Assembly: GCA_030427525.1 (NCBI GenBank)
Contig: JAUIBD010000001.1
Span: 82,628 to 146,627, forward strand
Reading direction: 5' to 3'
DNA: 64,000 bases
Source: a bacterium
Lineage (GTDB): Bacteria; Patescibacteriota; Saccharimonadia; Saccharimonadales; Saccharimonadaceae
Part shown: in pieces, positions 8,150-16,403 of the stretch
Position numbering within the stretch: position 1 is the first letter of the stretch
Layout of the letters: the number at the start of each line of letters is the position of its first letter
Position numbers and translations under genes: made by a program
Notes under the pieces: generated by a model
The model's input: only the letters and a program-made list of their open reading frames with translations
Database searches by the model: none
Told to the model about the DNA's origin: nothing

Positions 8150-8178
8150 AAAAAACCTGCAAATACTGCAGGTTTTTT
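8150..8178 (+). terminator. terminator after tRNA-Pro
   Basis: AAAAAACCTGCA and TGCAGGTTTTTT form a perfect 12-bp stem around a five-base loop, ending in a T tract. Confidence 0.9.
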
Positions 8179-8203
8179 CTTGTTTGTTACTATATGTATT
8201 GTG

Positions 8204-8770
8204 ATGTTAAATTTCATGCATTTTGCTATTAGTTTTCTTCGAGCAGTTAGCTACCTATCTACGGCTTTTGGTTGGCTATGGGTAGCAATGTTGGTGACGC
8301 CGCGTTTGGTTGAGTCCGGTTTTTTTGAATTTTTTATACAAACTCCGCCAGAAGCTTCCCAACCTACCGCTATTACTGTTTCGCAATCCCCTATTTTACT
8401 AGCAGTAGCCGCAGTGGTGACAGTCATTATGATCGTACTGTCTATCGTGATACTTTGGCAGTTGCCAAAGAAAGTTTCTAAAACTGGCCACCAAGTAACA
8501 CACCATTTTTCAGGTGCGATATTACCTGTGCTCACTCATCATAAAAAAATACCAAAGAAAAAGCGCCAGATTCTTTCGGAACGACTAGTGGTGTATATAC
8601 GGCTCGTGCTCATTGTTCTACCCCTCATTGGTGTGGTTTTCTTACCTGCTTCAGAAAATCTTGACTATAGTGTAGGGCTGATTGTGTCTGGACTCCTTGC
8701 GTTTATAGCTAGTTTAAGTATCCTGCTGGAGTATCTCGGTGTAAGCTTGCAGACCCGCTTCAAAGCTTGA
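8204..8770 (+). CDS. multi-pass membrane protein, unknown
   Basis: I do not recognise this 188-residue protein. It has four hydrophobic segments, at about residues 8-28, 60-85, 125-145 and 152-175. A basic histidine-rich loop lies between the second and third (HHFSGAILPVLTHHKKIPKKKRQ), probably cytoplasmic. ATG 8204 is chosen; in-frame alternatives are a TTG at 8180 and an ATG at 8216. A weak TACTAT/TATATG -10 lies just upstream. The gene stands between tRNA-Pro and a subtilase. Confidence 0.6.
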   Translation: MLNFMHFAISFLRAVSYLSTAFGWLWVAMLVTPRLVESGFFEFFIQTPPEASQPTAITVSQSPILLAVAAVVTVIMIVLSIVILWQLPKKVSKTGHQVTHHFSGAILPVLTHHKKIPKKKRQILSERLVVYIRLVLIVLPLIGVVFLPASENLDYSVGLIVSGLLAFIASLSILLEYLGVSLQTRFKA

Positions 8771-8815
8771 GCATCATAGAGTATTCGGTTATGATAGATG
8801 TGGTTTATCCACCAC

Positions 8816-10480
8816 ATGAAAACAAACAAAAAACTCAACCTGTACATATTTGCCGGTATTTCGGTGTTTTTAGGAGTGCGAGCACTGTCCGTATGGCCGC
8901 AGTATTCATCCGATTTGGAGCTGCCAACACAGCCCATAAGCGAGCATCAATCGATTGGTGGTAGCATAGCTGATACTAAGCGTGAAAAAAATACGTCGGG
9001 CGAGTCGCCTATCAATCAAACCGTTGCTAAGAAAACTACCCCAAGACAGAGAGCTCCGAAACAGGTTGCAATCGCTGATACTATAGCAAAAGAATTTGAG
9101 TACCGTGCGCTGCTTACGAGTAACGACCCGTTAACTTCAACAAGCTGGGCACTCGATGCGGTAAATGCTTCATCTGGCTGGAACACTTCAACAGGAAATG
9201 GTGTTGTCGTCGCTGTAATAGACAGTGGCTTTGGACTGAACCATGAAGATTTACAAAGCCAGTGGTACCAAAACACCGGCGAAACGGGCACGACGAGCTC
9301 CGGCGATACCTGTTGGTCGGGTTCCGCGCAAAATAAAGCAAACAATAATTGTGATGATGACGGCAACGGCTACGTTGACGATTGGCAAGGCTGGAGTTTT
9401 ATTCATACCGATAACAACCCTCAAGCCGGTCGGAGTAACCCTATTGGAGCAGGTGTTAGTCATGGAACTGAGGTAAGTGGTATAGTTGGCGCGGCCGGAA
9501 ATAACGGCAAAGGTATTGCTACAATTAGCTGGAATAATGAAATCATGCCTCTGCAGGTGCTGAGTGATTCAGGTATTGGCTACACCAGCGATGTAGTTGG
9601 GGCGATTTACTATGCTGTAGACAACGGGGCTTCGGTGATTAATATGAGCCTGGGCGGTGACTCTGTTGACCCAGCCATGCAAGCCGCACTAGCCTATGCG
9701 TACAATAACAATGTTGTTGTGGTTGCCGCCGCCGGCAACTGTGGCACAGGTACAGAGTATGGTTGCGACCCAGCAAATCCGGGTGCGATGAGCTATCCTG
9801 CTATTGATCCAACGGTTATCTCGGTAGGCGCCTCCACAAACGGTAACGAACGTGCGAGCTTTAGTAGCTATGGAGCAAATCTTGATGTCGTTGCGCCAGG
9901 AAGCGGTAATATTCGATCAACTGTTTGGACAGAATCAAATGGCACGAATGCATACGTCACAAATCTGTATGGCACATCATTTGCCTCACCGTTTGTCGCC
10001 AGTCTCGCTGGCTTGATTAAGTCGATTCGTCCTAATACTTCTGTTAATGATGTACGCGCGCTGATTGACGCATCAGCACAAAAAATTGGTGCCATGGGGA
10101 GCAATTGGTACACAAACCAGTACGGCCATGGGCTAATCGATGTTTCAACCGCACTCACCGTAGCAAATACCCTACAGACTACTCCTCCATCTCAGCTACC
10201 GACACTCTACCAAACTGCCAACCATAAAACAGAACATCGCTACAGTTCAAATACCTCCTTAACGAGTGGCTGCGAGTTGGCGGAGCAAACATACTGCACT
10301 ATATATGCCGTTGATAGCTCTTCTAGTTTGATCCGATATTTACCGTATGAACTGACTGATACAAATTTTGCGGCGTCGTGGGATTACAAAGGCTCACTTT
10401 TCCCTGCTGGTGGCTGGAGGTTATACGCACAGAGCGGTGAAAAAGAATCATCCAGCGGTCACTGGATGATTCAAAAGTAA
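8816..10480 (+). CDS. secreted subtilisin-like serine protease (S8)
   Basis: This 554-residue protein begins with a basic stretch and a hydrophobic segment (LYIFAGISVFLGVRAL), so it is secreted or membrane-tethered. The subtilase triad is intact: Asp in VIDSGFGLNHED (about 136), His in SHGTEVSGIVG (about 216) and Ser in YGTSFASPFVAS (about 388). The oxyanion Asn is in AAAGN. An acidic CDDDGNGYVDD loop probably binds calcium. About 110 residues follow the catalytic domain and carry two cysteines. The region before the catalytic domain (about 25-105) may be a propeptide. ATG 8816 is preferred over 8798, which lies only 2 nt after a TATGAT -10 at 8790-8795. It probably degrades host or environmental protein for an organism that imports amino acids. 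Confidence 0.92.
   Translation: MKTNKKLNLYIFAGISVFLGVRALSVWPQYSSDLELPTQPISEHQSIGGSIADTKREKNTSGESPINQTVAKKTTPRQRAPKQVAIADTIAKEFEYRALLTSNDPLTSTSWALDAVNASSGWNTSTGNGVVVAVIDSGFGLNHEDLQSQWYQNTGETGTTSSGDTCWSGSAQNKANNNCDDDGNGYVDDWQGWSFIHTDNNPQAGRSNPIGAGVSHGTEVSGIVGAAGNNGKGIATISWNNEIMPLQVLSDSGIGYTSDVVGAIYYAVDNGASVINMSLGGDSVDPAMQAALAYAYNNNVVVVAAAGNCGTGTEYGCDPANPGAMSYPAIDPTVISVGASTNGNERASFSSYGANLDVVAPGSGNIRSTVWTESNGTNAYVTNLYGTSFASPFVASLAGLIKSIRPNTSVNDVRALIDASAQKIGAMGSNWYTNQYGHGLIDVSTALTVANTLQTTPPSQLPTLYQTANHKTEHRYSSNTSLTSGCELAEQTYCTIYAVDSSSSLIRYLPYELTDTNFAASWDYKGSLFPAGGWRLYAQSGEKESSSGHWMIQK
10445..10472. terminator. bidirectional hairpin inside the end of the subtilase gene
   Basis: GAATCATCCAG and CTGGATGATTC form a perfect 11-bp stem with a six-base loop, flanked by AAAA on both sides. 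It lies within the last codons of the subtilase and 20 nt beyond the convergent rny stop, so it may terminate rny transcription and stabilise the subtilase mRNA end. Confidence 0.5.
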
Positions 10481-10491
10481 CTGGCTAATGC

Positions 10492-11982
10492 TTATTTAGC
10501 AAATTCGATTGCGCGGGTTTCGCGAATAACATTCACTTTGATAGTGCCCGGGTACTGCATGGTGCTTTCAATCTTGTTAGCGATATCTCGTGCAAGCTTG
10601 ATACCTGAAAGGTCGTCGATACGTTCAGGCTTTACGATGACACGAACTTCGCGGCCTGCCGAAATAGCATAGGCTTTGTCGATACCATCGAAGCTTGTTG
10701 CGACATTTTCCAGGTCTCGCATACGCTCGGCAAAGTTCTCTGCAGAGATATTACGGGCACCGGGGCGAGCTGCTGATGCAGCGTCTACCACGCGCACAAC
10801 TAATGCTTCTGGTGTTGTTGCTTCAATATCATCGTGGTGGGCTTCAATAGCATGAACGATTTCATCTTTCATTCCGTATTTCTTGGCGAGTTCAGCACCA
10901 ATGTGGTGGTGTTTGCCTTCGATCTTGTGCGTAACAGCCTTGCCTACATCATGCAGCAACGTCGCAATTTTAACGGTACGAACATCTGCACCTACTTCCT
11001 CGGCAATCATACCTGCGATGTGTGCCATCTCAGTACTGTGCATCAGTACGTTTTGGCCATAGCTGGTTCGAAATTTCAGTTCACCAAGCAAGCGTAGCAT
11101 TTCCTTTGGAATACCCACCACACCAACTTCACGGGCTGCGTCTTCACCAGCGCGGTCGACTTCTTTATCGATCTGCTTTTGCGCCTTGGCAACCACTTCT
11201 TCAATGCGGCCTGGGTGAATACGTCCATCTTTCATGAGCATTTCAAGAGTCAAACGAGCAACCTGGCGACGCACTGGGTCAAAGCTACTCATCACAATCA
11301 TACCGGGTGTGTCATCGACTAAAATATCGACACCCGTGGCTCGCTGAAGAGCCTGAATGTTACGGCCTTCCTTGCCGATAATACGCCCCTTCATTTCGTC
11401 GTCTGTTAGCTTGATGGCTGTGATGGTTCGTTCTGCAGTGACTTCACTGCTCATACGCTCCATTGCCGTTAAAAGAACTGTTTGCGCACGTTCTTCGGCA
11501 TCTTGCATCGCATCGTTTTGTAACTTATTCACAAGTCCAAGCAAATCGTGCTTGATGTCTCGTTCAGTCATCTGCATCAGCTTTTCAGCGGCGTCTTTTT
11601 TCTTCAGACCAGCAATCTTTTCTAGCTTGTCTTGCTGCTTCGTACGAATATCACGAATCTCGTTTTTCAGCGATTCTACATCGTCTTCTTGAGCACGAAG
11701 TTTCTCGGCACGCTTGTCTAATTCGTCTAGTTTCTTGTCGAGATTTGTTTCGCGTTCTGCGAGGCGATTCTCTACCTTTTGTAACTCTTTGCGGCGCTCT
11801 TTTTCAATCTCTACAGCTTCGTCTTTGGCTTTTAACACAATATCGCTTGCTTTGGTTTTGGCGCTGGCGAGCTCTTTTTCAATTTTATTTTTTCCTTGAG
11901 TTGTCTGCTGCTTGTCATAGGCAAATTTTCCGCCCACTCCTAAAACAATTCCGACAACAGCGGCAATAATCTCTATGCCCAT
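10492..11982 (-). CDS. rny: ribonuclease Y
   Basis: This 496-residue protein matches RNase Y throughout. It has an N-terminal membrane anchor (about residues 3-20), a long charged coiled coil (about 25-190), a KH domain with GRIIGKEGRNIQALQ, and an HD domain with the metal-binding LLHDVGKAV and conserved GKHHHIGAE and EAHHDD. RNase Y is a membrane-bound endonuclease that starts mRNA decay in many bacteria lacking RNase E. The ATG has a Shine-Dalgarno (AAAGGAA) 6 nt upstream. Its promoter appears to be TACAAT on the minus strand at 12109-12114, giving a leader of about 120 nt with a hairpin, unlike the leaderless neighbours. Confidence 0.95.
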   Translation of the reverse strand: MGIEIIAAVVGIVLGVGGKFAYDKQQTTQGKNKIEKELASAKTKASDIVLKAKDEAVEIEKERRKELQKVENRLAERETNLDKKLDELDKRAEKLRAQEDDVESLKNEIRDIRTKQQDKLEKIAGLKKKDAAEKLMQMTERDIKHDLLGLVNKLQNDAMQDAEERAQTVLLTAMERMSSEVTAERTITAIKLTDDEMKGRIIGKEGRNIQALQRATGVDILVDDTPGMIVMSSFDPVRRQVARLTLEMLMKDGRIHPGRIEEVVAKAQKQIDKEVDRAGEDAAREVGVVGIPKEMLRLLGELKFRTSYGQNVLMHSTEMAHIAGMIAEEVGADVRTVKIATLLHDVGKAVTHKIEGKHHHIGAELAKKYGMKDEIVHAIEAHHDDIEATTPEALVVRVVDAASAARPGARNISAENFAERMRDLENVATSFDGIDKAYAISAGREVRVIVKPERIDDLSGIKLARDIANKIESTMQYPGTIKVNVIRETRAIEFAK

Positions 11983-12007
11983 ACTGGTTCCTTTCTCTGT
12001 TTACTCC

Positions 12008-12028
12008 CGCTACGTGTTCGTCGTAGCG
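12008..12028 (-). promoter_or_regulatory. hairpin in the rny mRNA leader
   Basis: CGCTACG and CGTAGCG form a perfect 7-bp stem with a seven-base loop, about 25 nt upstream of the rny start and before its Shine-Dalgarno. In the leader of an RNase gene it could be a site of self-cleavage or stability control; that role is inference. Confidence 0.45.
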
Positions 12029-12139
12029 AAAATGGTGTTATCACAGAATAAACAGAAGATTTCAATAAGTTAGTAACAAATCAGTCCCAAAAATCAGACT
12101 ACTCCTATTGTAGCGCTTTTTGCCGTATGCGAGCAAGAG

Positions 12140-12526
12140 TTATTTACGTGGTTTGGTAATGTTTGCCTCACGCCCGTAGACAGGCAGTACAATCTGCTCG
12201 TTTTCCCCATTTTTCAGACGACGCACAGCCTTTTCCTGCCAGTCGTCGCCCATCTCACCTACAATTAGAACGCTTTTTGTGTCTGCAATCGTGTTTAGTA
12301 CTGTCATGCCTATACGTAGACCCGTAAAGCTACCAGGCCCTTTCATGACGCCAATGCCTGAAACAGCATCCCAATCAGCTCCATTCATTCTCAGTTGCTC
12401 TTCTAAATACTTTAAGAGGTTTTGTGCCAATGTGCGATCTGCTTGCCATGAGTCAGTATAGCTTTTTCCATCGTCAATGAGTGTTAGCTTACAGACTGGT
12501 GTTGATGTATCAAGCAGCAGAAACAT
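12140..12526 (-). CDS. tsaB: TsaB-like t6A synthesis protein, short form
   Basis: This 128-residue protein keeps the N-terminal ASKHA fold of TsaB: LLLDTSTPVCKLTL at the start and the signature GVMKGPGSFTGLRIG near residue 65. TsaB forms a complex with TsaD and TsaE that makes N6-threonylcarbamoyladenosine at position 37 of tRNAs reading ANN codons. Typical TsaB is about 220-230 residues; most of the C-terminal domain is missing here, though the region used to pair with TsaD (N-terminal) remains. It overlaps the tsaE gene by 17 nt and follows it in the same operon. Confidence 0.85.
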   Translation of the reverse strand: MFLLLDTSTPVCKLTLIDDGKSYTDSWQADRTLAQNLLKYLEEQLRMNGADWDAVSGIGVMKGPGSFTGLRIGMTVLNTIADTKSVLIVGEMGDDWQEKAVRRLKNGENEQIVLPVYGREANITKPRK

Positions 12527-12995
12527 TCGGTACCTCCTCTATTTTGATACGCCCAAGCAATGCTTCACTCGACTCACCTTTTGCCGCTAAGACAATCTCC
12601 CGCTCAGTTTCGGCTGGACTAGTAAACGTAATCTCTAGGTTATCATTGCCTAATAAATCTGCAACGCTTTCGCCCCATTCTGTAATGATAACTGTGTTAG
12701 TGTCTTGACTCGTCTCAGCCAGCTCATCCGCCATTACGCCAGGCTCACTGAGGCGATAAAAATCATAGTGAGATAGGTTAATACCATCTCGCCCGTCGTA
12801 CACACGGTTGATGGTAAATGTTGGACTTTGAACGGTCTCTGTTATATCTAAGCCTTTAGCGATGCCTTTCGTTAGCGTCGTCTTGCCTGCACCAATATCA
12901 CCGACAAGCTGAATGTGCTCGCCACCAACCAATGAGCGACCAATCCTCTCACCAAATGCTTTCATAGCATCCTCACTTTGAATTTGAATATTCAC
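12510..12995 (-). CDS. tsaE: TsaE tRNA t6A ATPase
   Basis: This 161-residue protein has the TsaE P-loop GDIGAGKTTLTKG and later family motifs SPTFTINRVYDG, NLSHYDFYRLSEP and IITEWGE. TsaE hydrolyses ATP to drive the TsaBD complex cycle. I place the start at GTG 12995: TATACT lies 8 nt upstream and the resulting N terminus (NIQIQSEDAMKAFGERIG) fits the family. A longer version from ATG 13013 would contain the -10 element in its codons. Its promoter is back to back with that of the GNAT gene. Confidence 0.9.
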   Translation of the reverse strand: MNIQIQSEDAMKAFGERIGRSLVGGEHIQLVGDIGAGKTTLTKGIAKGLDITETVQSPTFTINRVYDGRDGINLSHYDFYRLSEPGVMADELAETSQDTNTVIITEWGESVADLLGNDNLEITFTSPAETEREIVLAAKGESSEALLGRIKIEEVPNVSAA

Positions 12996-13030
12996 TAGTG
13001 TTAAGTATAGCATTTGTTATACTTGTTTGT

Positions 13031-13474
13031 ATGAATCCTCACGTGGAAATCCGATCTGCATCATCTGATGACATTTCTGAAATAGCCGCTCTTGAAAAAG
13101 TACTGCATACATATGAAGTAGACCCCCGTGAACAATGGGCTCACTTTGAAAATAACCCTGATCGTGTGGTGTTACTCGCTTTAGTCAACGGCAAGGTAGC
13201 CGGTATGGTGAAGCTGAATCTTGTATACAAGCTCTCAAAAATTATGGTCATGCTCGACGAGCTGGTGGTCCACGAAGCAAATCGTGGACAAGGTGTTGGC
13301 TCGAACCTGATGGCTGCAGCAGAAGAATGGTCGTGGAGTCGTGGGGCTGATATTATCGATTTTACTAGTCGCGAAGATCACGCAGCGCTTGGCTTTTACG
13401 CAAAACTTGGTTACGAGAAGCGCGACACAAATGTTTACCGAAAACTGCGTGAGGGCTACGATGGCTCGCGTTAA
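13031..13474 (+). CDS. GNAT-family N-acetyltransferase
   Basis: This 147-residue protein is a compact GNAT: VEIRSASSDDISEIAALE at the start, beta strands around VMLDELVVHEANRGQGVGSNLMAAAEEW (the acetyl-CoA-binding RGQGVG loop near residue 92), and LGFYAKLGYEKR near the end. It transfers an acyl group from acyl-CoA to an unknown amine. TATACT at 13018-13023 lies 7 nt before the ATG. The following ATP-citrate lyase gene overlaps it by 14 nt, so a protein using acetyl-CoA is made from the same mRNA as an enzyme producing it; functional linkage is inference. Confidence 0.88.
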   Translation: MNPHVEIRSASSDDISEIAALEKVLHTYEVDPREQWAHFENNPDRVVLLALVNGKVAGMVKLNLVYKLSKIMVMLDELVVHEANRGQGVGSNLMAAAEEWSWSRGADIIDFTSREDHAALGFYAKLGYEKRDTNVYRKLREGYDGSR

Positions 13475-14594
13475 GCTGTCTGAATACCGTGCAAAATCAC
13501 TGCTAGTTGGCGAAGTATATAACGGAGTTTGCTTACATAGCGAAACACTTGAGCAAGATATTGAAAAACTTGATGAACATGCATCGTACATCATAAAAGT
13601 TGACCAAGGCATGAAAAAACGCGGCAAGCAAGGCCTGCTGCGGCTAAATGTCACTGCGCCTGAGGCGCAACCAGCCGTTCAGTCACTGGCTGAAAAAGGT
13701 TTTACGCGTTTTATTGCGGAGCCAATGTTGCCCCACGATGACAGCGAAGAATGTTATGTTAGTTTTGAACGAACAAGAGACGGGATAAAAATTATGTATT
13801 CGGAACATGGTGGTGTCACTGTTGAAGACAAACCAGAGAGTGTCCGGGAGTACAGCATCGATGATGTACCTTTACCTAAATTATTCGTACAGCATGTTAC
13901 TGAGGTAATGAACAACCAACATATGAGTTTTGTGGAAATTAACCCCCTGTTAGTTCGGGGTGAAGAGTGTTTGCTACTGGATGCTGCTGTACTAGTGGAC
14001 AGCGCGGGTGAGTATGAATCATCTTGGAATCAGAATGATATCGTTTCGACAGAAACATTAAGCAAATTGGAACAGGCTATCAAAGATTTGAATAATAATT
14101 CCCCTGCCTCTTTCTCGTTTAAGCTACTTAATCCCGATGCTAGTTTATGGATGCAGCTAATGGGTGGAGGTGCGTGCATTACTATTGCAGACGAAGCTAG
14201 CAATCAACATAAAACACAATATGTTGCTGGATATGGTGAATATAGCGGAGGCCCGAACACAGAAGAAATCTACCTTTACACATCGCGGGTACTTGATCAG
14301 ATGCTCGAGTCGAGAGCAAGCAAAAAAGCGTTTATCATCGCCGGTGGTGCAGCAAATTTTAGTGATGTAAAAGTTATGTTCAAAGGAGTTATTCAGGCTA
14401 TGAAGGAGCGTCAAGCAAGACTATCTAGCCAAAACATAAAGGTCTTTGTGCGTAGAGCTGGACCAAATGAAACTGAAGGTTTGGCGCTTATTTCTGAATA
14501 TTTACATAGAAATGAGATATTTGGTAGTGTGCATGGATCTGAAACAGTACTTACGGATGTAGTTAGCGAAGCCTTGGAGTATGTTGATGCGTAG
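13461..14594 (+). CDS. aclB: ATP-citrate lyase, ATP-grasp subunit (AclB-type)
   Basis: This 377-residue protein matches the ATP-grasp (succinyl-CoA-synthetase beta-like) part of ATP-citrate lyase. Features seen are SEYRAKSLL at the start, FVEINPLLV near residue 155, and a citrate-binding region with GGGACITIADE, YGEYSGGPNTEE, IIAGGAANFSDV and VRRAGPNETEG. The last group is characteristic of ATP-citrate lyase rather than succinyl-CoA synthetase. In two-subunit enzymes this subunit phosphorylates the catalytic His and binds citrate. The start overlaps the GNAT stop by 14 nt and its own stop overlaps the large-subunit start by 14 nt, so all three are translationally coupled. Slightly short compared with the usual ~400 residues. 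Confidence 0.9.
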   Translation: MARVKLSEYRAKSLLVGEVYNGVCLHSETLEQDIEKLDEHASYIIKVDQGMKKRGKQGLLRLNVTAPEAQPAVQSLAEKGFTRFIAEPMLPHDDSEECYVSFERTRDGIKIMYSEHGGVTVEDKPESVREYSIDDVPLPKLFVQHVTEVMNNQHMSFVEINPLLVRGEECLLLDAAVLVDSAGEYESSWNQNDIVSTETLSKLEQAIKDLNNNSPASFSFKLLNPDASLWMQLMGGGACITIADEASNQHKTQYVAGYGEYSGGPNTEEIYLYTSRVLDQMLESRASKKAFIIAGGAANFSDVKVMFKGVIQAMKERQARLSSQNIKVFVRRAGPNETEGLALISEYLHRNEIFGSVHGSETVLTDVVSEALEYVDA

Positions 14595-16353
14595 TATTGA
14601 AGAGATTAGAAACAAACCTGGCACTTGCTTGGTGCTTGGCAACTATCGTCCAGGCATACAAGCCATACTAGATTTTGATCACCTGTGCGGGAAAGAAGCA
14701 CCGTCGATAAAAGCCATAGTTACTGCAGGTACAAAATTCCAAAAGTATTTCTGGGGTAAAGGTGAAGTACTGATACCCTGTTTTCCAACGATGCTTGCTG
14801 CTGCAGATGCAATTGAATCAGTTGAATGGATGTTTAATATTAACTCCGGACGCCGTGCGCGTCAAACCACGATTGAGTTCTTTGATGCCTTTCCTAGCGC
14901 CTTAGGTGGACACATTTTTGCAGAGGATGTACCAGAGAAGCATGCTATTGAGTTATACGAGCGCTATCAAAAAAAGGGTAAAACTCTAGTCGGGACGGCT
15001 GGCGTTGGACTATTGGTTCCAGGCTATCTCAAGCTGGGTGTTGTCGGAGGTGCCGACTGGAGGCAACTCGAAAAGAACAATCTAAAAGAGTCGGGATCTG
15101 TCGCCGTGCTATCAGCGTCAGGTGGCATGATAAATGAAATAATCACCATGGTTGCATCAACCAGTCATGGTATTAGCTTTGCACTATGCTTTGGTGGTGA
15201 TCGTTTTCCTCTGACCTCACCGAAAGATGCGTTCCTTGCGGCGCAGGACGACTCACAAACAAAGCACATCGTGTACTACGGGGAGCTTGGTGGCTATGAT
15301 GAATACGAGCTAGTAGAGCTAATGAAAAGTGGTGCTGTCAGTAAACCCGTCATCTGCTACATATCTGGTGTCATCGGTGAAGCTTTCGATGAACCCGTTC
15401 AGTTTGGACACGCCAAAGCTCTGGCTGGTAACAAATCTGAAACGGCGAGCGCTAAGCGTGCTGCACTTACCGAGGCGGGTGCCATTGTCGCACACTCGAT
15501 GAAAGAATTTTCAGAACGAATTGCTGGAATTGAAAAAGATGAACTAAAGGAGGAAGCGATGAGTTTAGACGGACGCTCAGCGAGTTTATTTACATCGACG
15601 ATATCGAAAGAAACTGAAAACGGCTATGAGTTTGCTGGTTCGTCATTGCCAGACTGGGCACATGAAGGTGATATTGCACTGCAAATTTGCTCAGCACTAC
15701 TAGGTAAACACCCTCAATCACAAATTACAGTAGATTTTATTCGTACCGTGTTTCTACTCTCCGTTGACCATGGACCACAAGTCTCTGGTGCACTGAATAC
15801 GATCGTAACCGCTCGCGCTGGGAAAAACTTGGTTGATTCGTTGGCTGCCGGCCTGATGACTATCGGCCCACGTTTTGGCGGTGCTGTATCTGGCGCAGCA
15901 AATGAGTGGCTGTCGGGGGTTACAGAAGCAAAAGACCCGGCAGAGCATATTGAAAGCTACGCCAAGGTAAAAAAATACATTGCTGGGATTGGTCACAAAA
16001 AATATCGTGTTGGGTTAGAGGACCCAAGGACTGCAATTCTCGCTAAGTTTTCGAATCGGTTGCCAAACCATCGCTACTACGACTACGCGAAGGCTATAGA
16101 AGCCATTACAACCACTAAAAAAGGCTCGTTGATACTAAATGTCGATGGCACGATAGCAGCGCTTATGTTAGATATTCTTGAAAGCGAAGAACACTATAGC
16201 CACCAGGAGCTGAAAGAGTTGGTCGATGCGGACTTCTTCAATGCACTTTTTGTTATTCCTCGAATAGTTGGCTTCACGGCGCATTACCTTGATCAAAAAC
16301 GGCTGGACGAAGGCCTGTTTAGGCTTCCAGACGACGATGTGCTACTAGGGTAA
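14581..16353 (+). CDS. aclA: ATP-citrate lyase, CoA-ligase/citryl-CoA lyase subunit (AclA-type)
   Basis: This 590-residue protein has a CoA-binding/ligase half and a citrate-synthase-like half, as in AclA. The phosphohistidine motif is QFGHAKAL, followed by the family pattern SETASAKRAALTEAGA. The lyase half keeps three catalytic positions known from human ACLY: His in SVDHGPQVSGALNT, His in GIGHKKYRVG and Asp in LILNVDGTIAAL. The end GFTAHYLDQKRLDEGL is also diagnostic. With AclB it converts citrate, CoA and ATP to acetyl-CoA and oxaloacetate in the cytoplasm. A second in-frame ATG is at 14587. No other tricarboxylic-acid-cycle gene is in the window. The pilus operon promoter follows 30 nt downstream. 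Confidence 0.92.
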   Translation: MLMRSIEEIRNKPGTCLVLGNYRPGIQAILDFDHLCGKEAPSIKAIVTAGTKFQKYFWGKGEVLIPCFPTMLAAADAIESVEWMFNINSGRRARQTTIEFFDAFPSALGGHIFAEDVPEKHAIELYERYQKKGKTLVGTAGVGLLVPGYLKLGVVGGADWRQLEKNNLKESGSVAVLSASGGMINEIITMVASTSHGISFALCFGGDRFPLTSPKDAFLAAQDDSQTKHIVYYGELGGYDEYELVELMKSGAVSKPVICYISGVIGEAFDEPVQFGHAKALAGNKSETASAKRAALTEAGAIVAHSMKEFSERIAGIEKDELKEEAMSLDGRSASLFTSTISKETENGYEFAGSSLPDWAHEGDIALQICSALLGKHPQSQITVDFIRTVFLLSVDHGPQVSGALNTIVTARAGKNLVDSLAAGLMTIGPRFGGAVSGAANEWLSGVTEAKDPAEHIESYAKVKKYIAGIGHKKYRVGLEDPRTAILAKFSNRLPNHRYYDYAKAIEAITTTKKGSLILNVDGTIAALMLDILESEEHYSHQELKELVDADFFNALFVIPRIVGFTAHYLDQKRLDEGLFRLPDDDVLLG

Positions 16354-16403
16354 AAACTACTGGCGAATTATTGCCCTACACGCTATACTAGAGCGTAAGC
16401 AGT

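Noticed and set aside
13461-16353. Succinyl-CoA synthetase
   Set aside because: The large subunit carries a complete citrate-synthase-like lyase half and the small one the YGEYSGGP citrate region, neither found in succinyl-CoA synthetase.
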